Assembly (NCBI GenBank): GCA_947311845.1
Contig: CAMZMU010000107.1
Coordinates: forward strand, 36,362,594 to 36,426,593
DNA length: 64,000 bases
DNA from: Poa pratensis
Lineage: Eukaryota; Streptophyta; Magnoliopsida; Poales; Poaceae
Reading direction: 5' to 3'
Positions 42,367-52,814 of the stretch are shown here, piece after piece. The notes under the pieces were generated by a model. The model was given only the letters and a program-made list of their open reading frames with translations. It had not been told where the DNA came from and searched no databases. Within the stretch, counting starts at the first letter, position 1; every line of letters starts with the position of its first letter. A program made the position numbers and the translations under genes.

Positions 42367-44421
42367 GATAAATGATGACTATGAATAATGCAGGTGCTGA
42401 AACATGAGCACAAGTGTGGATAAAGGATAGTAATGTTGCCCCCTTTTTCTTTATTCTTTTTTTTCTTTTTTCCATTTTTCTATTTTTTTTCTTTTTCTGT
42501 TTCTCTTTTCGATGGCCTCCATGGCTCTTTTCACTTTCAGGGGCAACACTCTAATATGACAACACACTTTTTGTTACAAATAACTCACAACGAACTAAAA
42601 CATGATGTAAACTGTATGCCTCTGCCAGTGTAGCAGGATATGCAATGATTATAGAATCATGCAAAGCAATATGTATATGATGAATGACAGCAAGTCATGT
42701 AATGTAAGATGGAAGTTGCATGGCAATATATCTCGGAACAGCTATGGAAATGCTGTAGTAGGTAGGTATGGTGGCTGTTTTGAGGAAGATGTATGGGTTT
42801 ATGTGTAGGAGAACAAGAGAAAGTCCTCCCACGGGTTTGGATGTACTGGCGAAGTATGCACAACTCTCAATGTGAGCAGAAGGCAATGCACAGCACTGAA
42901 GAGGCTAGCAAATATGGATGGTGGAAGTGCCAAAAACCGTAGCTCAACATTAGTCAAAAAGACTCACAAGCTTATTGCAAACATCTAGCAGGTTCAACAT
43001 TAAGAACATGATTAAAGTTTACTCCAAGAAGGGCCGTTCACGGCGGTACAAGTACCCGTTAGATCCCTCGACCTTCAGCACAACTTAGTTATTACGAATC
43101 ACTTTTAGACATGGAAAGCTATCAAGTCCAACTACACCTTCAACAATTTAAATAGAGTTTGTAGTACGGTACAAGCTTAAAGACAACTATCCACTCATAA
43201 TTTTAACTTAATTAACCAGCAAGCTTTACCATCTAAATACCTCAAAACATTTGCAAAGAATCAAGTCATCAAAGTTCAATGATCTACAAGATTATGCAAG
43301 TTATTACTATACCACTACCACATGCAGCATTTTCTGAACCAACACATCAACCAAGCAACTAAACAAAAACTCTCCAAATGATTTACAAATGAAACAAGAG
43401 AGTACTACTCCTCAAGAATTAACAGCTCTAAAAGATATGCTTGAAAAACAGGAGCTAAAAACATACAGTAGCTAGATTAAGAATACTCAAAAGATATAAG
43501 TGAAGAATATGAGTATTCACATGAAAAAGCGGAGCGTGTCTCTCTCCCACACAAGAATGCTAGGATCCAACTTTATTCGGAAAAGTAAAAACAACAAACA
43601 AAAATAAAAGCACACAGACGCTCCAAGTAAAATACATAAAATGTGGAAGAATTAAAATATAGTTTCACTAGAGATGACCTGATAAATTATTGATGAAGAA
43701 GGGGATGCCTTGGGCATCCCCAAGCTTAGACGCTTGAGTCTTCTTGAATATTGCAGGGATGACCCACGGGGTCATCCCCAAGCTTAGTCTTTTCACTCTT
43801 CTTGATCACATCATATCATCCTTCTCTCTTGCTCCTTGAAAACTTCCGCCACACCAAACTCAGGTAACTCATTAGAGGGTTAGTGCATAATCAAAAATTC
43901 TCATATTCTACTGTGACACAATCATTACCAAAGCTTCTGGACATTACTTACAGCCACTTATGTTTAATGGAGCAAATAAATCCAATCAAACATAGTAAAA
44001 GAGGCAATGCAAAATAAAAGGCAGAATCTGTCAAAAACAGAACAGTTTGGAAAGACGAATTTTTTCGAGGCACTTAACTTGCTCAGATGGAAGAAGACCA
44101 AACTAATGAAAGTTGCGTACATATATAAGGATCATGCGTGATTTTTTTTCAGAATTGTTCAATATTTCTGTAGCGCATACAGCTCAAAACAGTGGACAGC
44201 AAAAATCTGTCACTACGCAGAAATCCAATTTTAGCAACAACTTTCAACTAGAGACTTTACTTGGCACAACAATGCAATAAAATAAAGATACAAAGGAGTT
44301 GCTACAGAAGTAAACAGCACCTTGACTCAAAATAAAATAAAATGACAGAAAATAAAAAGATGGTTTGTCTCCCACAAGCGCTTTTCTTTAACGCCTTTCA
44401 GCTAGGCGTAGAAAGTGAAAA
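42367..44421 (-). other. 3' non-coding interior of the 11.1 kb Gypsy element
   Basis: This is collinear with about 23967-26060 of the 7.4 kb element, including the T-rich/pyrimidine block (42440-42510) and the two purine-tract-like motifs (43713 and 43772). No coding region. In complete Athila-type relatives the pol frame would lie between gag and this region. Confidence 0.75.
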
Positions 44422-46191
44422 TCAAGTGTTATCAATAGAAGATGCATCAACATCATAATTTGTTCTAATAATAGAATCAAAAGGCATCTTCATTCTCTTT
44501 CTAGGGAAGTGTTCCATGCCTTTCTTAAGAGGAAATTGATACTTAATATTCCCCTCTTTCATATTAATGACAGCACCAACAGTTCGAAGAAAGGGTCTTT
44601 CCAAAACAATAGGACAAGATGCATTGCATTCAATATCCAAAACAACAAAATCAACGAGGACAAGGTTATTGTTAACCGTAATATGAACATTGTCAATTCT
44701 CCCCAAAGGTTTTTTCATAGAGTTATCAGCAGTTTTAGGCAATTTTGCATGCTTTATAGTAGAAGTAGAAACATTGCCAACATCAATAACATTACCATTG
44801 ATAATAGGAGGTTTATCAACATGTGAAGCTTCAGCATTACTAGTGGTGGTGATAGTACAAACTCGAGCTATACTATTCTTTCTATCAATTTCAACTTCTC
44901 TTTCCCACCTAGCATGCAACTCAACCAACATCGTAATATTGTTGTCAATTTTAACTTGGATGGCATTTGCTGTAGCAAAAGACTTAGTATCTTTAACCTC
45001 ATTAGGCATAACTTTCAGTTTCAAAAGATCAACATCAAGAGCAAGACTATCAACCTTAGAAGCAAGAACATCAATTTTACCAAACTTTTCCTCAACAGAT
45101 TTGTTAAAAGCAGTTTCTGTATTAATAAATTCTTTAAGCATGACTTCAAGATCAAAGGGTATACTCCTACTATTGTTGTAAGAATTACCATAATAATTAC
45201 CATAACCACTACCATTATTAGAAGGATATGGCTTATAGTTGTTATTACCAAAATTATTCCTATAGGCATTGTTGTTGAAATTATTATTTTTAATGAAGTT
45301 CACATCAACATGCTCTTCTTGAGCAACCAATGAAGCTAAAGGAACATTATTAGGATCAATATGAGATTTCCCACTCACAAGTATAGGCATAATGATATCA
45401 ATCTTTTCATTCAAGGAAGAGGTTTCTTCAACAGAATTTACCTTCTTACCTTGAGGAGTCCTTTCAGTGTGCCATTCGGAGTAGTTGATCATCATATCAT
45501 CAAGAAGTTTTGTTGCTGCACCTAAAGTGATGGACATAAAGGTTCCACCAGCAGCCGAATCCAGCAAATTCCTTGAGGAAAAATTTAATTCTGCATAAAA
45601 GGTTTGGATGATCATCCAAGCAGTCAGTCCATGGGTAGGGCAATTCTTTATCATAGATTTCATTCTCTCCCATGCTTGGGCAACATGTTCATTATCAAAT
45701 TGCTTGAAATTCATAATGCTACTTCTCAAAGATATAATTTTAGCAGGAGGATAATATTTTCCAATGAAAGCATCTTTGCATTTTGTCCATGAATCGATAC
45801 TATTTCTAGGCAAAGATAGCAACCATTCTTTAGCTCTTCCTCTCAAGGAGAAAGGAAATAGTTTCAGTTTTACAATATCCCCATCTATATCCTTATACTT
45901 TTGCATCTCACAAAGTTCAACAAAATTGTTAAGATGGGCAGCATCATCATCAGTACTAACACCAGAAAATTGCTCTTTCATAACAAGATTTAACAGAGCA
46001 GGTTTAATTTCATAAAAGTCTGCTTTAGAAGCAGGTGGAGCAATAGGAGTGCATATGAAATCATTATTATTTGTGCTAGTGAAGTCACACAACTTGGTGT
46101 TCTCAGGAGTACTTGTAGCGCACCTGCACTTAGAAATTGGCAAGGTACCTGTGTATAGTGCAAACCCCTGGATCGATTCATTTGCACACAC
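44422..46191 (-). CDS. Gypsy gag with C-terminal part of the protease, uninterrupted 589-codon frame
   Basis: An open minus-strand frame runs from about 46191 to the stop at 44422. The first in-frame ATG is near residue 71 (VMKEQFSG), so the real start is not certain; the first ~70 codons may be leader. The gag core is recognisable (LKLFPFSLRGRAKEWLLSLP, then TKCKDAFIGKYYPP), followed by an Asn/Tyr/Gly-rich spacer (FNNNAYRNNFGNNNYKPYP). The C-terminus matches the end of an Athila-type protease (DFVVLDIECNASC ... RTVGAVINMKEGN), but the upstream DLGAS-type active-site segment is absent, so the protease is probably inactive. The absence of stops over 1.77 kb suggests a young copy or selection on gag. 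Confidence 0.75.
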   Translation of the reverse strand: MCANESIQGFALYTGTLPISKCRCATSTPENTKLCDFTSTNNNDFICTPIAPPASKADFYEIKPALLNLVMKEQFSGVSTDDDAAHLNNFVELCEMQKYKDIDGDIVKLKLFPFSLRGRAKEWLLSLPRNSIDSWTKCKDAFIGKYYPPAKIISLRSSIMNFKQFDNEHVAQAWERMKSMIKNCPTHGLTAWMIIQTFYAELNFSSRNLLDSAAGGTFMSITLGAATKLLDDMMINYSEWHTERTPQGKKVNSVEETSSLNEKIDIIMPILVSGKSHIDPNNVPLASLVAQEEHVDVNFIKNNNFNNNAYRNNFGNNNYKPYPSNNGSGYGNYYGNSYNNSRSIPFDLEVMLKEFINTETAFNKSVEEKFGKIDVLASKVDSLALDVDLLKLKVMPNEVKDTKSFATANAIQVKIDNNITMLVELHARWEREVEIDRKNSIARVCTITTTSNAEASHVDKPPIINGNVIDVGNVSTSTIKHAKLPKTADNSMKKPLGRIDNVHITVNNNLVLVDFVVLDIECNASCPIVLERPFLRTVGAVINMKEGNIKYQFPLKKGMEHFPRKRMKMPFDSIIRTNYDVDASSIDNT

Positions 46192-46246
46192 AGTTTACGA
46201 TGAATATCACAACAAAGTATCAATTATTACACGCGGATCCAGTACT

Positions 46247-49200
46247 TAGGAAAATATTCATTACAAATTGCATAGCACGAAGCTAGCTTTGAAAGAGTAT
46301 AGCAGCGGAAATAATAATCTTCATGGAGTCCTCATCCTTAGCATGTGCCACAGGCGAAAAACATGTTGGTTGCAGACTCAAAACCCTTAACGAAACTCAC
46401 TCGTCGTCAGAACAATCTGCAACAAATAAAAATTTGCAACAGAGTGGGTCAGATACCATTAAAAATGGATCTGGCAAGTGACACTATGTGGACACTTAAT
46501 GGAATAACTCTAATAACCTATATGCATATTTGGCTGGTGGAGTTCATGGCTGTTTTGCATAAAAGCCAATTTTGCCTAACACTTTGTGAAACATTTTCTT
46601 CAAATGTTCGAGACAATATGGCATGAAATCCATAGTCTCGTCTACCCTTGTTCACCCATCAAAATTTTAATTAAAGAAATTGAGATGTTGGGAGCCTCCG
46701 TTGACATCCTTGTTCAGCTGCTTGAATTGTCCGTAACCGGGGACACGGCTAAGTACTTAGTTTTAACTCTGCAGAGGTTGTGCACTTTCACCATTAGACC
46801 CAACAAACCCAAACTATCCTCAAGCACTCAATTTGTGCTAAGGAAAAGGAGAGAGTTGAGACGAGACTTTTCAGAAGCATATTCCCCATCCCATACTGGC
46901 TTGACCCGTTCCACCTACATCCTCTACATCTGCTTGTCAAGCCGGGAGGAGTCCACGCAACTTAATCCATCTAGCCAGAGCCCATATGACTAATGGCTGC
47001 ACGGTAAGCAACTTCACTTAGAGAAACATTGGTCCCTTTAATCCTGGGTGGCAATCCACAAGTGAATAAACACTCAACTCTGACAGTCATGCAAGCCCAA
47101 ATCCACCCAGGTGGTAAATTAACTTAGTGGAATTTAAGCTTTCAATAAAACAATTTTGCATAGCATCAATAATTCTACTAAGTTATCAACAGGATTCTAG
47201 ACTCAACTAGTGTAAAGGAGATAGTAGTTTTAGCATAGCAATACTATCCTACACATGCATATATAGAAATACACTAAGTCATGCATAGAAAAATACCTAG
47301 GAAATTTATGGGGTGTGCCACTTGCCTTGGCAAACAGGAGTGCAGTGGTAGCAGTTGCAACCACCTTCGTCTCTCTTCGGAATTTCTAACAAGTCAAACA
47401 AACCACAAATAAACATACCATCATAAATGCAACACTTAGAAAAATATGATATGCATGAGAGGCAGGATGATACCACGAATTATGATATGCAAGACAAGCA
47501 AAACAAATTAAGGAAAAAAAACATCAAATAACTAATCCCCACAAGGCTAAGACAAGGTCAAGGTTGAGTAAAATAAATTTGATAAAACCCCAACTTGAAA
47601 AGTTGTAAGGCTACTCTAAGTCTTCACAAGTTTGGTCTTCAAATAATCTTCAACTCCTTTGTAGCTTCATGTATCTTCAATGGTCTTCATTGGTCTATGT
47701 CCAGGGTGAGAGATAGAAAGTAGAAAGAAGAAAGATAGAAAGAATGGAGTAGTTGGTCTTCCAAGCATCTTCAACTTCTTTGTAACTTTCTCCTTGGTGT
47801 GTTGGCTCCATTGAAAAATATTGTGGACTTGATGGTTCTGCAGACTTGATTGTTGGCAGCATCAAGGTTGGTCTTGAATGTAGATTATCCACCATGGAGT
47901 TTAAGAGAAGAAGGAAGAAAAGAGAGAGGGAAGAAAGACTTAGAAAATGTAGCTGGTTGGTCTTCATGAACTTCCTCTTGATTTCTTCTAAGTACCTTTC
48001 TTCTTGGAGATGCTTCTGGAGTCCTGTTTTCTTGGCTAAGTCCTTCATTGGTTTCCACTAATTTTAACTTAGGGGTTTTGGACTAGGAGAGTCATAAGAG
48101 CTAACATGCATCCTCAAAATTTCTAAGGAGGAAAGTCATGTAAGAAGTATAAAAATAGTACTAAGGACTTAACATGCATGCCATGCTTATGAAAAATGCT
48201 CTAAGGAATGCAAGCAAGAAAGATGGTTCAAAAATAACTAAAGACCAAGGGTAAAACAACAAGTCACAAATAAACTCTAAGGAAAAGTCAACAACATAGT
48301 CAAAATTCTTATCAAAACTTTTCCTAAGGAAGAAATAGTTTTGTTTTGTGAGACAAAATATTTCTAAGTACTTTTAGTACTAAAGTCTTCAAAATACTAC
48401 TAAGTTATTTTATAACTCGAATATAAGACGAAAATAATTTTTTAATACATTTTATTTATTAAAATAACATTTAAAAAGCATTTAATCAATATTTACTCAA
48501 AAATCATTAAAAATAATTTTACAAAAATAATAGAGTGTTCTTACGGCCAATACTTAGGTATACAAAACTATAGCAAAAGAGTTTGCTCAAAAATCTATTT
48601 TTAAACTCAAGTTATACTCAAAATACTATTTAAACCACCTTTTAAAAATTAACCAAATTAATTTCGACAAAACCTCAAATAAGCATACCAAAAGTTTCTA
48701 CAAGTCATAAGCTTTCCAAAAATATATTTTTCATAAAATTTGGATAAACGAGTAAAAATTAATGATAGTTTTAAAATGAGGGACTAATCCGTGATGCGTA
48801 GGGGCTAAACTGTGAAGAAAACAAAATAAATCTTCTCGCCGAAGTCCCTTGGCAACGTGGCGGCTTCTGATTGGAGCGCATCTCTTCGTGGGCAGAAGCG
48901 GGTGCGGACACGGGTGCGGACGGACGCGGACAAGCGGGCAGCGACGTGGCGCTTTCCTATTCGCCGATACCGGTTCACCGGATGCGATCTAATCTCGGCC
49001 GTTAAAACGAGATCCGACGGCCCAGATTCGTTTGACCTAAAACTAGCGGCACACCGCGCCGGAGTTGCTCCGGTGACCTTATTCCACGGCAGCGCCATGG
49101 CCGGCACGCACGGATTCGGCGAGTTACAGCCTACGGGGGCGAGGGGTCATACCGCGGGGTGTAGGGCGTCGAGGCGAAGTCGGTGGTGAGGTCGCCGCGG

Positions 49201-50524
49201 ACGGGGGCGCTCCGGGCTGCCGTTGATGCCTCGCCGGAGTCGACAACGCGACGGTGAGCTTCGGTTGAGGACGGACACGGCGATCTGGGGCAAAACAATT
49301 CACGGGAAAAATCATATGGGTGCGCACAGACACAAGTAAGAGGATGGAGGCAGTTGGAGGGCGTGGGGTGACGCGTGCTCACCGGAGTTTGAAGAATACG
49401 GCGGCGGCAATGGCGGCGCGGCGAGCTCGAGTGTGGGCAGCCTGGGGGCGCTTTGGCTAGGGTTTGTGGGGGGGAAAAGAGGCGGCGGGGATGGAGGTTT
49501 ATATGGGGCAAGAGTCCCCGCAAGAATCGCAACAAATCGGGCATATTTGGAAACGAATTTGGTTAGGGTTTCGGGATGAAACCGTGTTCATCACGGACGA
49601 TGACGATGACGTCATCACTGACGTCATAAATCAATTTTTAAAACATTTTCTTTCAAAAATTCATATCTTTTTATTTAGGAGTCCAAATTGACTCAAACCA
49701 ATTTTCATAATTTTGTAAAATTCAAGCCTTTCCAAAGAAACTTTCAAAACCCTTTTTCCAAAAAAAAATATACACTAGAATTTTGATATGTCTTTAAATG
49801 CATTTTGGACATAATAGTGTCATTTAAAAACTAGGGTTTTGTAAACTCCTTTTTAACTTTATATTTTTAAACCAAAGCAAAATATGAGTAATAAGATTAT
49901 ATATCACTCAATAAAGTAATTTTGCATAAAACTCAAATAGTTTAAAAAGGGTTTGATAAATCAAAATGAATTCAAAACTCATTTTAGAAATCCAAATAAA
50001 TATTTTCTTTCAAAGGCAAAACTATAAAACTTGAAAATATAGAATAGGTAAGTAATAGAATAATTTTCAATACAAACATTTCGCAACCGAACACACTTTT
50101 CAAATAGAAATCATTTTGATTTCCAAACTAGGATTTTAATAAACAATATGACACTTGATGTATAATTTAAAAATAGGTTTTAAAACAATCAAATGTGGCT
50201 TAAGTAAAACTTAAATACCACCAGATAAACATTTTGCAAATATAAATATTTCAATAGATACAAACAAAACACAAGCAAACATTAAAAGATCAATACATAA
50301 AAGTCAAAAGAAAATTGGAGCATAATTGCTCTACTAATATATTTTCTTAAATATGTTTTCAAGTGGAAATTTATTTCCCACCTCTGAAATAACTAAATGC
50401 AAACAATGTTATATGATGATGAATGTATGCATGAATTTTCCTTTCAAAGAAAAATACATAATAGTTTTCAAAAGTTTTAAATTTTTCTGATTTTTCAACT
50501 TTTTGAAAAACTTGGGATGTTACA
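46247..50524 (-). mobile_element. 4.3 kb insertion with TSD GTACT, probably a solo LTR of a long-LTR Gypsy family
   Basis: GTACT flanks both ends (46242-46246 and 50525-50529). The minus strand starts TGTAACATCCCAAG, a start typical of long-LTR Triticeae Gypsy elements (Sukkula-like by memory), and ends TTTTCCTA. No primer site, purine tract, coding region or internal LTR pair was found, so it reads as a single long LTR left by recombination. A GC-rich promoter-like island with minus-strand CATATAAACC lies at about 49497-49506, with a CT-rich leader to its left. The terminal TA instead of CA is unexplained. It interrupts the leader of the 11.1 kb Gypsy element. Confidence 0.6.
49497..49506 (-). 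promoter_or_regulatory. TATA box within the 4.3 kb LTR-like insertion
   Basis: Minus strand CCCATATAAACCTCC is followed downstream by a leader with ACAAACCCTAGCC, as in many plant transcription starts. It is inside the GC-rich island 48840-49560, consistent with a U3/R boundary. Confidence 0.5.
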
Positions 50525-50701
50525 GTACTCATTTAGCAAAAATAAAAACTAGGCCGAAATAATAAAAGTAAAACAAGTAACTAATTTTTTTGTATTTTTG
50601 ATATAAAGAAAGCAAACAAGACAAAATAAAAATAAAGCAAGACAAAAAGAAAGTAAAGAGATTGGGTGTGAGAGACTCCCCTTGCAGAAGCAACTCGACT
50701 T

Positions 50702-50718
50702 CCCCGGCAACGGCGCCA
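50702..50718 (-). other. Primer binding site, aspartate tRNA (11.1 kb Gypsy)
   Basis: Minus strand TGGCGCCGTTGCCGGGG lies 11 bases inside the 5' LTR at 50730; identical to the site in the 7.4 kb Gypsy element. Confidence 0.85.
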
Positions 50719-50729
50719 GAAAACTGGCT

Positions 50730-52327
50730 TGATGACGTGAAAGACACACGCTCGTTGGGAACCCCAAGAGGAAGGTATGATAAGTGCAGCAGCAAGTTTT
50801 CCCTCAGTATGAAACCAAGGTTTATCGAACCAGTAGGAAGTCAACGTTGCTCTGAAGGTGTTGGTGGAGGAATGTAGTGCGGCGCAACACCAGAGATTCC
50901 GGTGCCAACGTGGAACCTGCACAACACAATCAAACTACTTTGTCCCAACGAAACAGTGAGGTTGTCAATCTCACCGGCTTGCTGAAAACAAAGGATTATG
51001 CGTATAGTGTGGATATTGATGTTTGTTTGCAGAGAATGAAAAAGAACAATGATTGCAGTAGGTTGTATTTCAGATGTAAAAGAATGGACCGGGGTCCACA
51101 GTTCACTAGTGGTGTCTCTCCATAATAAAATACTAACATGCTGGGTAAACAAATTACAGTTGGGCAATTGACAAATAGAGAGGGCATAACAATGCACATA
51201 CATATCATGATGATCACTATGAGATTTATTTGGGCATTACGACAAAGTACACAGACCGCCATCCAGCATGCATCTGTGTCTAAATAGTCCACCTTCAGGT
51301 TAGCATTCGCACCCCTTCCAGTATTAAGTTGCAAGCAACAGACAATTGCATTAAGTATGGTGCATAATGTAAACAACACTAATATCCTTAGACAAAGCAT
51401 TGTTATTTTACCCCTAGTAGCAACAGCACATCCACAACCTTAGAACTTTCTGTCACTGTCCCAGATTAAATGGAGGCATGAACCCACTATCTAGCATAAA
51501 TACTCCCTCTTGGAGTTACAAGCATAAACTTGGCCAAAGCCTACACTAATAACAGAGAGCATGCAAGATCATAAACAACACATATATGATAGATCAATAA
51601 TCAACTTGACATAGTATTCAATATCCATCGGATCCCAACAAACACAACATGTAGCATTACAATAAGATGATCTTGATCATGATAGGCAGCTCACAAGATC
51701 TAAACATGATGGCACAAAAGGAGAAGACAACCATCTAGCTACTGTATGGACCCGTAGTCCAGGGATGAACTACTCACGCATCACTCCGGAGGCTGGCATG
51801 GCGATGTAGAGCCCTCCGGTGATGATTCCCCTCTCCGGCAGGGTGTCGGAGGAGATCTTCTGAACCCCCCCGAGTTAGGGTTGACGGCGGCGGTGGCAGC
51901 GGATGTTTTCTGGAATAATGGCTCGGTGTTTTAGGGTTTTTGCGTCTGGAGGAATAAATAGGCAAAGGTGCGACGTCGGTGGAGGCGCGGGGCCCGCTCC
52001 CCATAGGCTGCGCGGCAGGGGCCCACCCGCACCGCCGTCTGGGGAGGGCGCCCTGCTGCCCCCCTTCGTCTCCTCTTCGGACTTCTGGAACGTGTCGGGA
52101 AAAATAGGCATCTGGGATTTTGTTTCGTCCGATTCCGAGAATATTTCCAGAACAGCTTTTCTGAAACCAAAAACAGCAGAAAACAGGAACTGGCACTGTG
52201 GCATCTTGTTAATAGGTTAGTCCCAGAAAATGCATAAAAATTCTATGAAGTGTGAATGAAACATGTAGCTATTGGTATAAAACTAGCATGGAACATAAGA
52301 AATTATAGATACGTTGGAGACGTATCA
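50730..52327 (-). repeat. 5' LTR of the 11.1 kb Gypsy element
   Basis: It is a complete LTR of 1598 bases. Its right (U3) part from about 51750 to 52327 is clearly homologous to the LTR of the 7.4 kb element (22620-23203), including the GC-rich block and the terminal GGAGACGTATCA. The left (U5-side) part is unrelated. Confidence 0.85.
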
Positions 52328-52416
52328 GCGTCGTCTCCTCTCCTTCTTCCGCCTCTGGCTCCTCCGTGCCGCCACCGGCGCCAGACGCACCTTGGCCGTA
52401 ATCCCCGCCGCCCTGC

Positions 52417-52814
52417 TGATGCATGTAAAATGCATACATGAACTTTGCACTATATCACTTATATTCCAATCATATTTGCATCATATAAGGGTTATACCAC
52501 TGTTATTTAATGATTTTAGGAAATAAAATAATTGTTTCCTATTTTTATGGAATTAACTCTACGCAGGCAGAAAACCCTATTTCTTTCCTTTTATGTTTCA
52601 GGGACCCAAACGACGTCCAAATAATATGGAAAAATACAGGCGTCATTATTTTGGAAGGAGGAAGACGTAGGAGCGAAGGAAGCAAGCAAACGGAGGCCGG
52701 AGTCCCACCAATTTGGCCCTCGGGGCTCCGCAGTCGCCGATCTTTTCTCCACCGCCTTCGTCTTGACCTAAAAATGCCTATAAAAGAAGTCCCACGGCGT
52801 TTCGCGAAAGAAGC
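52417..52814 (+). repeat. LTR fragment of a further retrotransposon, cut by the Copia element
   Basis: From TGATGCATGTAAAATGC onward the sequence reads like a Triticeae Gypsy LTR (CAGGGACCCAAACGACGTCC, then GGAGGAAGACGTAGGAGCGAAGGAAG). It contains a TATA box, CCTATAAAAG, at 52779-52785. The Copia element enters at 52815, after GAAGC. The remainder should resume past 63996, outside the window. The exact left edge next to the split Myb/SANT-type gene is uncertain. Confidence 0.45.

Larger units (their letters stand above)
41205..52327 (-). mobile_element. Athila-type Gypsy retrotransposon with gag-protease ORF, no pol (11.1 kb, TSD GCGTC)
   Basis: The 5' LTR is at 50730-52327 and a shortened 3' LTR at 41205-42366; GCGTC duplications lie at 41200-41204 and 52328-52332. 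The LTRs start TGATACGTCTCC and end CACGTCATCA on the minus strand. A tRNA-Asp primer site abuts the 5' LTR. The interior holds a 589-codon gag-protease frame but no reverse transcriptase, RNase H or integrase. A deletion joins the LTR at about 42366 to interior sequence equivalent to 23967 of the smaller Gypsy element, removing ~435 bases of LTR, the purine tract and ~760 interior bases. A second insertion sits at 46247-50524. It lies within the Myb/SANT-type gene. It resembles the abundant Triticeae Fatima/Sabrina-type families; the name is from memory. Confidence 0.88.
40221..52424 (-). pseudogene. Myb/SANT-like protein with NAM-associated C-terminus, split by an 11.1 kb Gypsy insertion
   Basis: Minus-strand coding pieces are 52424-52328 (N-terminus), 41204-40802 and 40727-40221. 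The 74-base intron 40728-40801 has GT-AG ends. The Gypsy element and one TSD copy sit between the first two pieces. With them left out, the pieces stay in one frame of 333 residues. The first part is Gly/Glu-rich. A trihelix/SANT-like domain follows (PRIKWTTREDVLLAEAW, then CLDNYWKRVKSAYDEH and ANHWANIQAACNKWH). Exon 2 has the NAM-associated type C-terminal region common in grass proteins often annotated 'glutathione S-transferase T3-like' and in PIF/Harbinger ORF1 proteins. The true start is uncertain because an LTR-like sequence begins at about 52417 and may itself supply the ATG. The insertion should abolish the product. Confidence 0.7.
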
